A stretch of 64,000 nt of DNA from contig OX352774.1 of assembly GCA_947095535.1 (NCBI GenBank), positions 243,065,825 through 243,129,824 of the forward strand, read 5' to 3'. The notes under the pieces were generated by a model that had not been told where the DNA came from, made no database searches, and saw nothing but the letters and a program-made list of their open reading frames with translations. Shown piece by piece: positions 36,706-49,287 of the stretch; position 1 is the first letter of the stretch; every line of letters begins with the position of its first letter. The position numbers were made by a program, and so were the translations under genes. The DNA comes from Poecilobothrus nobilitatus. Taxonomy: Eukaryota; Arthropoda; Insecta; Diptera; Dolichopodidae.

Positions 36706-38202
36706 GTTGTTACACAAGTAAAGAACAACAACTTTGCCATAGAACATTTTTAGATCTAACTAACTTTAACTTTTATTTTTTTTTTTTTCTAAGTCCAAAT
36801 TTCATACATAACACTCCATATGAATTTATATGAACTATTTTTTTTTTTGTTTTTTTTTTTATATTTCTAAAAATTTATACACATACATATTATGTACTTA
36901 TATCTATACATATTATTCTTTTGTTGATAGCATAAAATTAAAACGGTAAAATTTTTGTTCGCAAATTCAATATTAAACTTATGTTTGTTTTGTGTTTGTA
37001 TAGTTTTTATTAACAGCTTTTTATTAACTTGGTTGGGTAAAGGATGGAATCTTAGAAGCCATTTTAAACACACTTCCCGTTGAGCTAGAGACTTGAAATT
37101 TTCTTCATTAGATCAGATCCCGATGACAATACATGATTTTAAAATAATAATATCGAAAAACATTAGAGAAAGTAGCTTAATTTCAAAATTAAATTTTCAT
37201 ACAAAGATATAACAGAATTTTTAACAGAATTATTACAGAACCAAAATAAAACATTTTATCTAAATTTACTAAACTCACCAATACCAATACCAATACGTAT
37301 ACGTAATTCATAAATGTTTTTTTTTTTCTATAAAAGACTATTGTTTTTTATGGAGACCATTGCATTGTATGTGTACATATACATATAGGTACATACTTAA
37401 AAATATGTAATAAGATGTGCTTCGAAAATATTTTTGGTTTGAAAGCGATGAATTTGAAAAATATGAATGTGTAAACAAATTAATGTGCCGAACTTGAGAA
37501 CACAGTGCAAAGTTTTATATGCATTTACTTAAAATTTAGTTAGCAAGTGTTAAATTTAAGTTTTTTTTTCATCAAATCAATTGATTTTTAGTATACATTT
37601 TTATTTATAAGCATATATCTACATCGTTTAGAAAAAGCAAAATAATTTTTTTTAATTCAAAAACATTAGCATTTAGAAGTAAGCAATTTAATATATTCTC
37701 AATTACATACTTTTAAAACCAAATTTTTTTACTACATATGTATGTAGGTACAAACGTACAAAAATGGTATGCATATTTTTATGTGTGCTGTACTATTAAA
37801 AATCTGCTAACACAGTCACCCCAAATTCCCAAATTCCCAACTATTATTATTTAGTTGATTTATCGATTTATTATTTTTTAATATGTAGGTAACATAAACG
37901 AACAAAAAAAAAATTCAGAATGTTCTATAGCTAATAATTTCTATTTTTGAAATAGACTGTATGCATAAATTTAATATTAAAAAAAAAAAAATAAGTTCTT
38001 AGTGTACCTAAATAACAGAAAAAAAAAGTATAATGTAATACTGGAAGAAAAATAAAAACGAATAGAAAAAAAGAGAACAAAAAATGTTACTTTGATTGTT
38101 TTTAAAGGCTATTTCTTATGTATATGTGCACATCTGATATTTACACACATAACAGATAGAAAAAAAGAAATATTAAAATGTCATGCTATAAAAGAAAGAA
38201 AA
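36706..38202. other. Non-coding DNA with a possible old repeat
   Basis: Mostly A/T-rich. The piece at about 37016-37160 (CACTTCCCGTTGAGCTAGAG, ACTTGAAATTTTC) is GC-richer and has the style of dispersed fly repeats, but has no second copy in this window. Confidence 0.4.
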
Positions 38203-38300
38203 AACAAGGCAGTGTATGAATCAAAGTTTTTAAAGGGTCGCATTTTTAAGTGGAAATAAAGAACATTATAAAATTGCAATATTTTTATTTAAATTTTGAA
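38203..38300 (+). mobile_element. Family A head fragment
   Basis: AACAAGGCAGTGTATG followed by AAAGTTTTTAAAGGGTCGC parallels the family A start (AACAAGGTAGAATG, then CGGTTTTTAAAAGCGC). It then becomes unrecognisable. Confidence 0.45.
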
Positions 38301-38663
38301 TTTAGCTATGCAACATTTTCTTAATTTTTTAAAAATTTTGCCACAATAAATTAATAATAAAAAAATTCAATATATTCTATATTATAACAGGTAATAATAT
38401 AATTATTGACTGTGAGGGCAACTGTAAAAATTCAAAATTAAACAAGGAAAAAAAAATATCAATTCAATACTTATATTTGTCGTTACTAAAAAGAATATAT
38501 AAATAAATTAAAAAAATTTTTAAAAAAACAGCTTTTTTGAACTAAAAAGTAGAAAATAAATTTTTAATAGCAAATTTTTCTGTAATTTTCTAAACTATAT
38601 TGTTACAATCGAGATTTCTTTGAAAAAGTTTATTTCAATATGTCAAATATATATATAAATATA

Positions 38664-38799
38664 AGTATATATAAGTTTTAAAGTCTGTGAAATTAATATA
38701 AAAGCTGGAGGCAAAATTTAAAAATATAAGTTTATAGTTATGCGTTTGTTGCCTCCAGCTTTTATTTTAATTTCACAGACTGTAAAACTTATATATACT
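38664..38799. repeat. Long hairpin: 51-bp inverted arms, 34-base loop
   Basis: Arms 38664-38714 and 38749-38799 are complementary over 51 bp with only two mismatches; key words are AAAGCTGGAGGCAA and its inverse, and GTCTGTGAAATTAA. The loop is about 34 bases. It could be a snap-back MITE or the locus of a hairpin RNA (endo-siRNA or miRNA precursor); nothing in the sequence decides. Confidence 0.9.
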
Positions 38800-41700
38800 T
38801 TTATACTTATTGAATAAAAAAAAATGATGTTAAATTATTAGAAGTTATTTTGCTTTGATATATGTACATATGTATGTAAAATATTATGTAAAAAATGTAT
38901 AAATTTTGGCTTTATACTTTTTATATAATAGCGGTCGGTCCTGTGGTGGAGAAAGCTGATTTTTTTTCTTTAATACCTACACAACGGACACGCTGTATAT
39001 ATAGTATATAATAATAATGTAATGTATATATTTGCTAAATTAATCAGTTTTTAAAAAATTTTCCACTTGAAATATTCTTGGTTATTATTACGCATTTTAT
39101 ATAATACATATTATAAAGTTTACATTGCTTTGTTCTACACTTAACTTGTGTACACATTTAAAAATACAGCTGTACGCATTTGTTAAAAATCATATACCTT
39201 GAAATGACGTCAAACGATCTTTACAATACATTCATAATGGCTTACTTAAATATAAAAGACCGGACATATTATTAAACAAACTTTTTAAAATACAAAATTA
39301 ACACAAATGATAGAACATAATAATGTATGTATGGTATCTATATCTGTATGGATTCATCTAAGTCAACTATAAGATACATATATGTTTTTAAGGTAAAGAA
39401 ACAATAGTACAGTGACAATTAATTATACATTATACTTAACAAATAATTTGGAGTGGCTATATAAAGTATTAAATATTTAAAATTCACCTAATTACACCTA
39501 AATAATTAAATATTAGAGTTTAGATGCAATTAAGTTTATAAAAACTAAAACATATGTAATTTATTGACTGTATAATGGCTATTAGTTATTATCAAGATTT
39601 TAAAGATTAATTAAGATTTTATAAAATCTAATTGTACATAAAGGCGAATACGTAAAATATCTTATCAAATAAATGAAATTGCATATTCAGAAAATTTTTG
39701 TAATTAGCATAGAAATTTATTATAGAACTTCCAAAAATCAAAAAGGAAAAACTAATCTTTCCCTAAATTTTTTTTTAAAAATTTCAAACGTTCAAAACGA
39801 AATAGGAAATCAAATATTTAATTAACGTTATAAAAACAAAGAATAGTAGTTCTAGTATAGAAAAAACAAAAAAAAAAATGGGGTTTCCCAAAAGATTCTG
39901 CAAGTTAATTAATATAAAAAAAATTCACAATTTTCATAGAAATTTTTAAGACAAGGTGATGGTCACATACGCTTTAAATTTTGTATTAGGATTAAAAAAT
40001 AAAAAAAAAAAACTTTCTATAAAAACTTATAGATATACCACGTAATATAAACATTTTTATATATTTTTCTTATATGGAAAAACCGCATTGTACCAAAAAA
40101 AAACAAAAAAAAAAAAAATGATTAGAAGAAATTCGAAGAAAATAAACATGAATATTATTTTAAAGTAGAATTTATTTTATGATAATAACAATTTATATAT
40201 TTTTTAATTAATTTTAAATTTTTTTAATAAAAAAACCATTAGGTATTAGCTTTTGATTTTACGATTAAGATTTATAACCATTTGATTTTTTTTTAATTTT
40301 TGGAGGTCAATTTACAACTTTGAACAAAGAAAATTCAATAAAAATTATGAATTTGTGTGGACTGTGATTGTTCCGATTGATGACATATTTAGTCATTTGA
40401 TTAAGAGGATAATATTATCGTCTTTTGAAAATATTAATATTAAATTCTTAGTTCTCTAAATATACATATATTTTAAACCACTTAAAATAAAAAATCGATT
40501 GACATCTTAAAAGAAAGGTTTAAAAGATAAGGTAATTTTTTTTTTTTTTTTGACTTTTTTTATTCTTTCTAAAAAGTAAAAATAAAGAAAAAGACTATTA
40601 AAGTTTGACTGGTTCAAAAACACGGTGATTTACGCCAGATTTATTTCTCTAATATACTCTAGAGTCTAGGAGACAAACGTAAGGTTTTTTTTTTATAATT
40701 TTTGCAATTGATCTCTTTAAGTATTTAAAAAGATTGAGGTTTAAATCTTGATATTATGGCATCACCAACTAGTCTCAAAATTTTAGGTATAAGGTTTAGA
40801 CTCTGCGTTTACAAAATTTTTACTGTGGTGAGCTGTCATTATAACTATGAATATAACTATGTTTTTTACAGTTTTCTCCCAGCTTCTCTCAGCTAACACC
40901 TCAAAAACCTCACTTACCAAATTATTGAAACCTTGATTTTGAAATCCAGCTCTTATATTATCCTGTAGGTTTTTTCTACTTTTATATTATATCTTTAAAT
41001 ATACAATATGATAAAAATTTTGTAAGTTTAAATTTATATCTAGGTGTATAAATTAAAGCTAAACTGAGCAATTATGAAGCTAATATGCCTTTAAAAATTT
41101 ACTATGTTGGTATGAGATGCTATATATTGGAACGATTTCAAAGATACTTCCAAAGTAATTCTACAATATGATAAATGATCGAAGCATATTATGTATATGG
41201 TTTTGGAGAAGAAATAGGCAATGTGAAATGCCCACTCTATATTTCTGTAGACCCCGTAAGTTTTAAATGTCAAGAAGTAGTTTTTACACTCGTACTACAT
41301 TATAGAGTTCAGGATGTACGAATATAAAATAAAATATGCATCTTAGAAAAATAAAGGAATTTCAATTTGTTTTGCTTACGGCCTTTGCAATTTTGATCTC
41401 AGAACTCCTTTTTTTAATTAAATTATTATTTAACATTTTATGTAATTTAATTAAAGTTAAGAATTTTAAATTAGAAATATCATACAAACATAATTGAAAT
41501 AGTAACTATAGTTAATATAATTTGTTTACAAACATTTATTGACAGAAATTACTTCAATTTTATTTTTATTTTTAATTTAATTTTTAATATATTAGTACAA
41601 AATTCTAGTTGTTTTTAATGAAATCATTTAATTTTATTTATTTGAACATCTGTCATTTTCTTTTTTGATATGACATTTAATTGAGGCATTATTAGTTTTG

Positions 41701-42044
41701 AAAAAAAATAAAATCAAAAATTTTATGAAATTGTTTTTTTTTATAATATCCTTTCAAATTAAAATGCTTGCCACTTTATCAGTATTTGTCAGCAAACTAA
41801 TGAATGGATATATATTTAAAATTAATTGCAGACGTATAGGCGTAATTATTTCGTAAATTAACTAAAGTTCAGTTAATTAAGGTTCCCAATATTTTTTAAC
41901 ATTTTAAAAAAATTAATGATTAATATTTAAAAAAAAATGTTTAACTTTTTACAAAATTTTAATAATAAAATTGATTTTATACACATGCCTTAATAAATAA
42001 TTAATTTAATTTAGAGTACTTCAATCGTATATCAATCCAACCAT
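38800..42044. other. Non-coding A/T-rich DNA
   Basis: No credible exon. A diverged repeat F piece (ACCTTGATTTTGAAATCC, AGCTCTTATATTATCCTG) is at about 40920-40970. A TGACGTCA site is at 39205-39212. The segment 38936-38975 (GCGGTCGGTCCTGTGGTGGA) may be a scrap of repeat E. Confidence 0.45.
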
Positions 42045-42118
42045 AATGTAGTGTACAGTGATTAAGAGACCATCCTTTTATTCAAAATGTCTTCGGGTTC
42101 AAACCTCGGCTCGATCAT
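42045..42118 (+). repeat. tRNA-like sequence (SINE head or tRNA pseudogene)
   Basis: A-box-like TAGTGTACAGTGATTAAG and a B box GGGTTCAAACCTCGG at normal tRNA spacing, followed by an A-rich stretch. The arms do not pair well enough for a working tRNA. It is related in layout to 51955-52030 on the minus strand. Confidence 0.4.
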
Positions 42119-45100
42119 ATAGAATAATAAAAAAAATAATATTTCTTATAATAATTAATTAGTACCTATAATTAAATAAAAAAATAAGTAAATATATATT
42201 ATCTTATAATTAATATCTTTTTGTATTATATATTGTATAATAAAATAATAATAAAATAATTCTTGTATTAGATAATAGATGGAGTATAAATAAAGAAATA
42301 TTTACGTCTTAAAATCTTGTACAATATATCTATATCAGAGTATTCAACAACTTAGTGAAATTAATTATTCCAGAAACTGAAGATTAGTTAAATTTGAATA
42401 ATAATTGATTTAGTGGATGCCATATGCCCCTTATAGGAGTGCGAAAGGAAAAAAAAATCCCCATATTAGTATAAATTTAGTTGTACATGTAGTTGTGTTG
42501 TATATTGATATGCGAATAATATCTTCTCTAATTTAAATAAATATTAAACTTTTTTATTTTAATAATACTCTTATATGGGTATCTGAAAGGAAGTTAGACA
42601 AATAATTAAATTTTATTTCTTAAGTTAATTTTCTTTAGAAATAAAATTTAATTATTTAATTATTTTCTGTAATTGTAATCTGAATAATAAAGACCACTGA
42701 AACCTGAAGATTTCATTCCCGCATGATATCTACAGAAAAAAAAAATTATATTAAAAACCAATAATATTTATTTATTTCTTTTTTAAAAGGCATGTTTCAT
42801 TCTTTAAATAGAAATTTTTATATTTTCTTGTAAGTATAAAAAATTATTCAATATACCTATACCGTATATTTATTTTATTAATAATCCTCACAGGAAATGA
42901 TTAATTTCATTTCTCTCTTTTTATAATATTTTATAACATTTTAATTTTTATTTAAACTGTCAATACACTTTATGAAAATATTTTTAGGATAACCTTCGAT
43001 TATTTATATTAATATTAATATATGAAGTGTACATTTAATACAAAAAACAACAAAAATTTAAAGAAATGCGCATATTTAATGAAATTTGTCATAAAATCAA
43101 CTTAAATAAATTTAATGTTTATTAAATTATTTAAAAAAATAAAAACAATTTTTTTTTGTAAATTTCGTATAAATTAAAAACAATATACCTATTTAATATT
43201 TGGTAAAAAAAATTTGGTAGAATTTATCAAATATTTGAATTTCGTAGAAATTCATTGTTATTTTTGAAATTTTACATCTCTATATACATACATATATGAA
43301 TTGTCTGTATGACGTCAAAATGCGTCAAAGTATTTTATACTTTCATAAAAAATGACATTGCTGCATGACATTTGATATTTTTCTTTTTATTTGTCAAAAA
43401 AAAAATCCTTTCTGTCAATTTATAAACTCTTTTTTACTTGTTTCTTAAAAAAACACAAAAAAAAAACCAATGAGTTTAGAAAATTTAAAAAAAAAAATTT
43501 TTTTTGTTAAGAAAAAATATTTATACTTATGTAGTGTATAGCAAAATAAACAAAATAAATAAAAAAACAAAAACAAACAAAAAAATAAGGTCGGTGCCTT
43601 TTCTTACCAAATTTAAAAAAAATAAGCTAAAAGACGTCACACTAATTTCAAATTTCCAATAAAATTCTAAATAACCTACATTTTGTTTTTATTTGACCTT
43701 TTATGAATTATTTAGATTTAAAAGTGTTATGCCTATAATTATAAATTAAAAATTGTCGTAAAATTATATGTCGTTTGCCGTAAAATTATAGAGGAAGTGG
43801 TATATTAATTGAAGCTAAATGACAAAATTTAAGTAAAATTTACTTTAATTTTATAAATGTACGGTGGAAAAAAGGATATGGAGAACATTTAAAAAAGGAT
43901 CATAAAAAAGAGTGATTAACTAAATACGTTAATAAGATCTATATGAGCATTAGGAGCTGTTGACTATACGGATTTTAATAATACCTTAAATATACGAGTA
44001 TAAAATAATGAAAAATATATAACGACTATTAATAAAACGTTATAAAATTGAACAATATTTATTTATTTATATGTTTTTTTTTTGTTCTTAATCTGTTTTC
44101 CAATTTTTCTATTAATTTAAAACAGATCATTTAATTAACAAATAATATTTCGTAATCTTTTTTAATTAATATTCTTAAAAAAAAATTTATTGACTGTATC
44201 TAAAAATAACTTGTCAAAATGATTATAACATTTTTTTTTTTAATACTACGAGTATACAATATATTAATTATTATATTGATTAAAATTCTTTCATAAAATA
44301 TAGATATATTAAAAGGAAAACTCTTAATATATTGGATTTATAATTGAAATGAAATGGTAATTTTGGTTATTGACGCCAATCATCATGCTAATTTTTAATT
44401 TAGACGACGTTAAAATATAACATGTAACAGTTCTTTAAATCACATGACTTTCTGTCATCTAGATTTAATTATTTAACAACAATTATAATGTATTTAAAAT
44501 TAAACTATTGTAATATTTATTATAAATACTATATAATAATAATACTATAACATTAATAGTTTTTATAAGTATGTATAAGCTGATAAGAATATTAAGGTAA
44601 TTCAAATCGTTAATTTTTTTTAAGCTTATTAACAATAATTCGATTCGGATATTTGATAATAAGTCGCCATTACGGAAATCATTAATAAGACCACACCATA
44701 TTTTATTTGATGATAACAATTTAATATTAATGATAACAGTTTAATTATTTATAATAATTGAAATTTTTATTATTAAAATAAAAATAAATCGAAAGTTAAT
44801 TATAGATTTCTTCTTTTTTTTTTTAAATTTATTGCGCTTCATTAGTCATGTGATTTAATAGATACGTAAAAAAAATATTTAAGAATAACTAATTGGAATT
44901 AAAAAATTTTTATACTTAAAAAATAAAAAAAATAACATACAAAAATTAAATAATTATTAAGGTGTAATAATTTTAATTATAATAATAATAATAAATATTT
45001 TTAAATACAAGGTGAAAAATAAATAACATATGTATACCAATATTATGTTTAACGTTAATGTTATTTAATGTAATTCAAAATATAATTGTAATCAATAATG

Positions 45101-45289
45101 ATAATTAATTGTATATTTAAATGTTAAGTAATTGAAAGACATGGGGATATACAGTTAAAATGATAATAATCAATTGGCAAGTACTGTAGGAACCGTTTTA
45201 AGTAGACAAATTCATTATAATCAAACAGGTTACGCTGTATCTCGACTAGTAAATAATTAGTAAGTACAAATTTAAAATGGGTTGGATAC
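42119..45289. other. Non-coding A/T-rich DNA
   Basis: No gene recognised. It contains a TGACGTCA site at 43310-43317 and GACGTCA at about 43633. An open minus-strand stretch at 44483-44719 has no ATG at its start and no splice signals, and was not accepted. Confidence 0.45.
43310..43328 (+). promoter_or_regulatory. CRE-like palindrome with second half-site
   Basis: TGACGTCA followed by AAATGCGTCAAA: the second GTCA starts 10 bases after the first, as at 2729. Confidence 0.2.
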
Positions 45290-45884
45290 GAATGCTCGTT
45301 TCGCGAAATTTTGTTTATCAAAATCTTGTTTTTTAAAATTTTATTTCTTAAAATCTTACTTTGTCAAAACCTCGTTTCTAAAAATCTTGTTCTTTTTTAT
45401 TTTTAGCTCATTTTTAAAATGAAAGATGTCGATATCAGAGGTCAGATATTAAAACTCTAAAATACGTCTTATTTTTTTTTTTCATACATATTGCAAGATG
45501 AAACCCTTTAAAGTAGTGCAGGTAGCTGACCTTGCTAGACAAATGATTAAAACCCTGATTTTAAATCCAACTCTAAAATCTCTTCAAATTCAAAATATCA
45601 CATATCTGTACATATAAAACATAAATATTCTGGAAAAAGCACATATCTGTTTATATGTACATAAATATTATGGAAAAAGCGTAAAACCCTAATTTGGAAT
45701 CCAACTCTAAAATCTCTCTTATTATTATTTGATAAAAATTAAAAATTTCTTATTTTTTTCTGTAGAGAAATTTTTAAAAAAACGAAATATTAAAAACTAA
45801 AATTTTCATAAAACGAAATTTTGATAAAGCGAGATTTAAAGAAACGAGATTTTGATAAATCAAGTTTTTGAGATACGAGCATTC
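45290..45884. mobile_element. Foldback-like element with 15-bp phrase arms around repeat F
   Basis: It starts GAATGCTCG and ends CGAGCATTC. The left arm (45290-45395) is a tandem array of about six 15-16-bp phrases: CTCGTTTCGCGAAAT, TTTGTTTATCAAAAT, CTTGTTTTTTAAAAT, TTTATTTCTTAAAAT, CTTACTTTGTCAAAAC, CTCGTTTCTAAAAAT. The right arm (about 45775-45884), read on the minus strand, is again about six such phrases, for example CTCGCTTTATCAAAAT and TTCGTTTTATGAAAAT. Between them lie two copies of the F core (about 45540-45720). Long inverted repeats made of short tandem units are the mark of Foldback elements. No transposase is present. Confidence 0.7.
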
Positions 45885-46277
45885 TTATACCTTCCACATA
45901 AAATAGATATTGATATGTATTGGTCGTCATAAAATATTATTTTATTCTCTCTTATAGCCACATGGGGAAATCTAGAGTGCATTGCAAATGATGATACATT
46001 TTTTTTTAAATTTAGTTAATTAAATTAACATAATATTATACAAATGGCATTTTCTTTTATTATTTAAATAAATAATATGCCTAATGGCCCACATCTAAAA
46101 GCAAAAGGGCCCATAAACTTGTTATTGTCTTTATTCATTAATGGGAATAATAAAGTGAAATGTGTATCTACATGTATATCTATCTAAATAATATTAACAC
46201 TCTAATCTTTTACTTGAAATGTACTTCTGTTTTGAGTATTTGGTATTTCCTAAAAATTATACCAAAAATCACAAAAA
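45885..46277. other. Non-coding A/T-rich DNA
   Basis: Nothing recognised. Confidence 0.5.
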
Positions 46278-48792
46278 ACAAGTAAATGTAACAGTAAGTC
46301 GATGCAACCGACTTATTAATACCCTACACCTGAATAATTCGAATTAAATTAACAATCCATAAGTGTTTTTGGCAGCTGCTTGAACTTCTTCCCTTTTCTG
46401 TCTTATTCAACTCGAATTTCAAGAACGTAAAAGAGGCATCCGCTTGGGATATGCTTGACACCCTTGTATAAAATTTTAAGTTTCTATCTTAATTATTTTC
46501 GAAGATTGGTAGTCCTTGGGATGTTTGTGTCAGCTACCCGAATTGCCACTCCAATTCATCGAATCCATCTCAGGAACATAAAGAAAACTTGCCAGAACAC
46601 CATTCTATTAAATTTAAAGGTTCTACTTTTGTTGGTTTTGGAGATATGCTCGTTGCTCTTGTGCTCGTCCGGAAGTTTCCAAAATACGAACCCATGGTTC
46701 AAATTCTTTCAAATGTCAGTTTCCAATTTTACAGAAAAGGAAACATAACAGAACACCTTTGTACTAAAAATAAAAGTTCTATCTTTGTTGGTTGTGGAGA
46801 TATACTCGTTTGCTCTGGGGCTCGTCCGGAAGCTTCCAAGATTTGAACCCATGGACCAAATCCTCACAAATTTCAGAAACATAAATCAAACATGAAGGAA
46901 TACCATTCTGCCTAAGGTTATATCTTTGTTGCATTTGGAGATAATATCATTTGCTCTGAGGCTCGATCGGAAGCTTTCAAAATCCGAACCCAAGGACCAA
47001 ATCCTCTCAAATTTCAGAGGCCTAAATCATACATGAAAGAACACCATTATGCCAAAAGTAAAGGTTATATCTTTATTGGTTTTGGAGATAATCTCATTTG
47101 CTCTGGGGCTCGTTCGGAAGCTTCCAAAACCAAACCCATGGACTAAATCCTCTTAAATTTCAGAGACATAAATCAAACACGAAATAACACCATTGTACCA
47201 AATTCAAAGGTTCTACCTTTGTTCGTATTGGATATAATCTCATTTGCTCTGCGGCTCCTTCGGAAGCTTCCAAAATTCGAATCCACGGTTCAAATTCTTT
47301 CAAATTTAAACCCATGGCCAAATCCTCTCAAATTTCAGAGACTTAAATCAAACATGAAAAAACACCATTCGGCCAAATTAAAAGGTTATATCTTTGTTGT
47401 TTTTGGAGATAATCTCATTTGCTCTGGAGCTCGTTCGGAAGCTTCCAAAACCAAACCCATGGACCAAATCCTCTTAAATTTCAGAGACATAAATCAAACA
47501 CGAAAGAACACCATTGTACCAAATTCAAAGGTTCTACCTTTGTTCGTATTGGATATAATCTCACTTGCTCTGCGGCTCGTTCGGAAGCTTCCAAAATTCG
47601 AATCCACGGTTCAAATTCTTTCAAATTTAAACCCATGGCCAAATCCTCTCAAATTTCAGAGACTTAAATCAAACATGAAAAAACACCATTCGGCCAAATT
47701 TAAAGGTTATATATATTTGTTGTTTTTGGAGATAATCTCATTTGCTCTGGGGCTCGTTGGGAAGCTTCCAAAATCCAAACCCATGGACCACATCCTCTTA
47801 AATTTTAGAGACATAAATCAAACTGGAAGAAACATCATTATAAAAAATTTAAAGGTTCTATCTTTATTGGTTTTGGAGATAATCTCGTTTGCTCTGGGGC
47901 TCGTTCGGAAGTTTCCAAAACCCGAACTCATGGACCAAATCTTCTCACATTTCAGAGACTTAAATAAAACATGAAAGAACACCACCCTGCCAAATTTAAA
48001 GGTTATATCTTTGTTGGTTTTGGAGATAATCTCATTTGCTCTGGTGCTCGTTCGGAAGCTTCCAAATCCAAACCCATGGACCAAATTCTTCTAAATTTCA
48101 GAGGCCTAAATCATACATGAAAGAACACCATTCTGCCAAAAGTAAAGGTTATATCTTTATTGGTTTTGGAGATAATCTCATTTGCTCTGGGGCTCGTTCG
48201 GAAGCTTCCAAATCCAAAACCCATGGACCAAATCCTCTTAAATTTCAGAGACATAAATCGAACGGGAAGGAACATCATTGTACAAAATTTAAAGGTTCTA
48301 TCTTTGTTGGTTTTGGAAATAATCTCATTTGCTCTGGTGCTCGTTCGGAAGCTTCCAAAACCCAAACCCATGGACCAAATCCTCTTAAATTTCAGAGACA
48401 TAAATCGAACGGGAAGAAACATCATTGTACAAAATTTGAAGCTTCTATCTTTGTTGCTTTTGGAGATAATCTCGTTTGCGGAGATTATCTCCAAAAGCCG
48501 GAATCATTCGGAAGCTTCCAGAATCCGAACCCATGGACGGATTTTGTCCAGATTCGAACTTAGCCTTTCTTTCGTAATTAGTAACCTACTATATAAATTT
48601 CATCAAGATAGCATCATTATTTTTTGAGTTATCGTGCGTACGGACGGACGGACGGACATCGCTAAATCGACTCCGGCGGTGATCCTGATTCAGAATATAT
48701 ATACATGTCTATACCTAACTCGCTTCCTTTTGGTGGTTACAAACACCATACCAAAGTTAATATACCCTATACTTTAGGTGTAGGGTATAAAA
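46278..48792 (+). mobile_element. Family B element with a central 147-bp tandem array
   Basis: The head is ACAAGTAAATG, a hairpin AAGTCG/CGACTT (46296-46314) and ATACCCTACACCTGAA. The tail is CGGACGGACGGACGGACATC, CTAAATCGACTCCGGCG, TCCTGATTCAG and finally TTTAGGTGTAGGGTATA, the inverse of the head motif. This head-hairpin-ATACCCTACACC layout is, from memory, common in higher flies. The tail is almost identical to that of the copy at 56223-57281, so the family is young. There is no transposase or Rep/helicase frame; it is non-autonomous. Central tandem arrays of about 150 bp are known in DINE-TR-type Helentron derivatives, the closest parallel I know. Confidence 0.8.
46590..48530 (+). repeat. 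Satellite-like tandem array, about 147-bp unit, about 13 copies
   Basis: Taking GAAGCTTCC as marker, successive units start near 46831, 46972, 47119, 47265, 47440, 47586, 47763, 47910, 48057, 48203, 48350 and 48513. Spacing is 141-147, with two longer steps of 175-177 where a piece of about 30 bases with CAAATTCTTTCAAATTTAAA is added, and one of 163. 147 is divisible by three, so frames stay open from unit to unit on both strands; the open stretches of 80-250 codons here are therefore not genes. Confidence 0.9.
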
Positions 48793-49287
48793 AAGATAAA
48801 CTTCAATTCAAAACTTCAGTACTTCTTTTTGGGTTTTTTTTCATATTCAGCATTTATTCAGCCATATAACGTCTTTTCGAAGAGACCGGAGTCGAGTTTA
48901 ATTAACTTATAATTAGTGTTTCAAAATGCACATTTAGGGTACACAATCACAACTATATCATTTCTGTTTTTTTATTTCAGATTTTAATATTATAAACTTT
49001 ACCCATTGAAATTATTGTAAACATAATCGTTCAATTAAATTTATAATACTTCTTAAAATTAAAAATAGATAAATATTCCGGGCAGATTTTGACAGTTTTA
49101 ATTCATATTTAAATCTAATAGTTTCGAAATGGCAGACTAAAAGTTAACTCTCTATGTCAGTGTAGTATAGTAGGATAATAGAATAGTAGATAATCTTATA
49201 AAAGCATAAACTTTTCTCAGAGTACGAAACAGAATCCATTGCTATGGCAGCAAAATAATCTTGTAACTTGACATGGAAGTTTAGAAA
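48793..49287. other. Non-coding A/T-rich DNA
   Basis: No feature recognised. Confidence 0.5.

Noticed and set aside
36439..36747. Minus-strand frame of 102 codons
   Set aside because: Lies across repeat E, which is non-coding in its second copy.
44483..44719. Minus-strand open frame with protein-like text
   Set aside because: Begins at TTG, has no splice signals, and ends in low-complexity Ile/Leu/Asn; no family recognised.
47219..47974. 251-codon frame, the longest in the window
   Set aside because: It is made of 147-bp tandem units; the frame is open only because the period is a multiple of three, and other frames are open too.
46278..48792. CRISPR-like or prokaryotic tandem array
   Set aside because: Units are contiguous without spacers and the context is eukaryotic mobile DNA.
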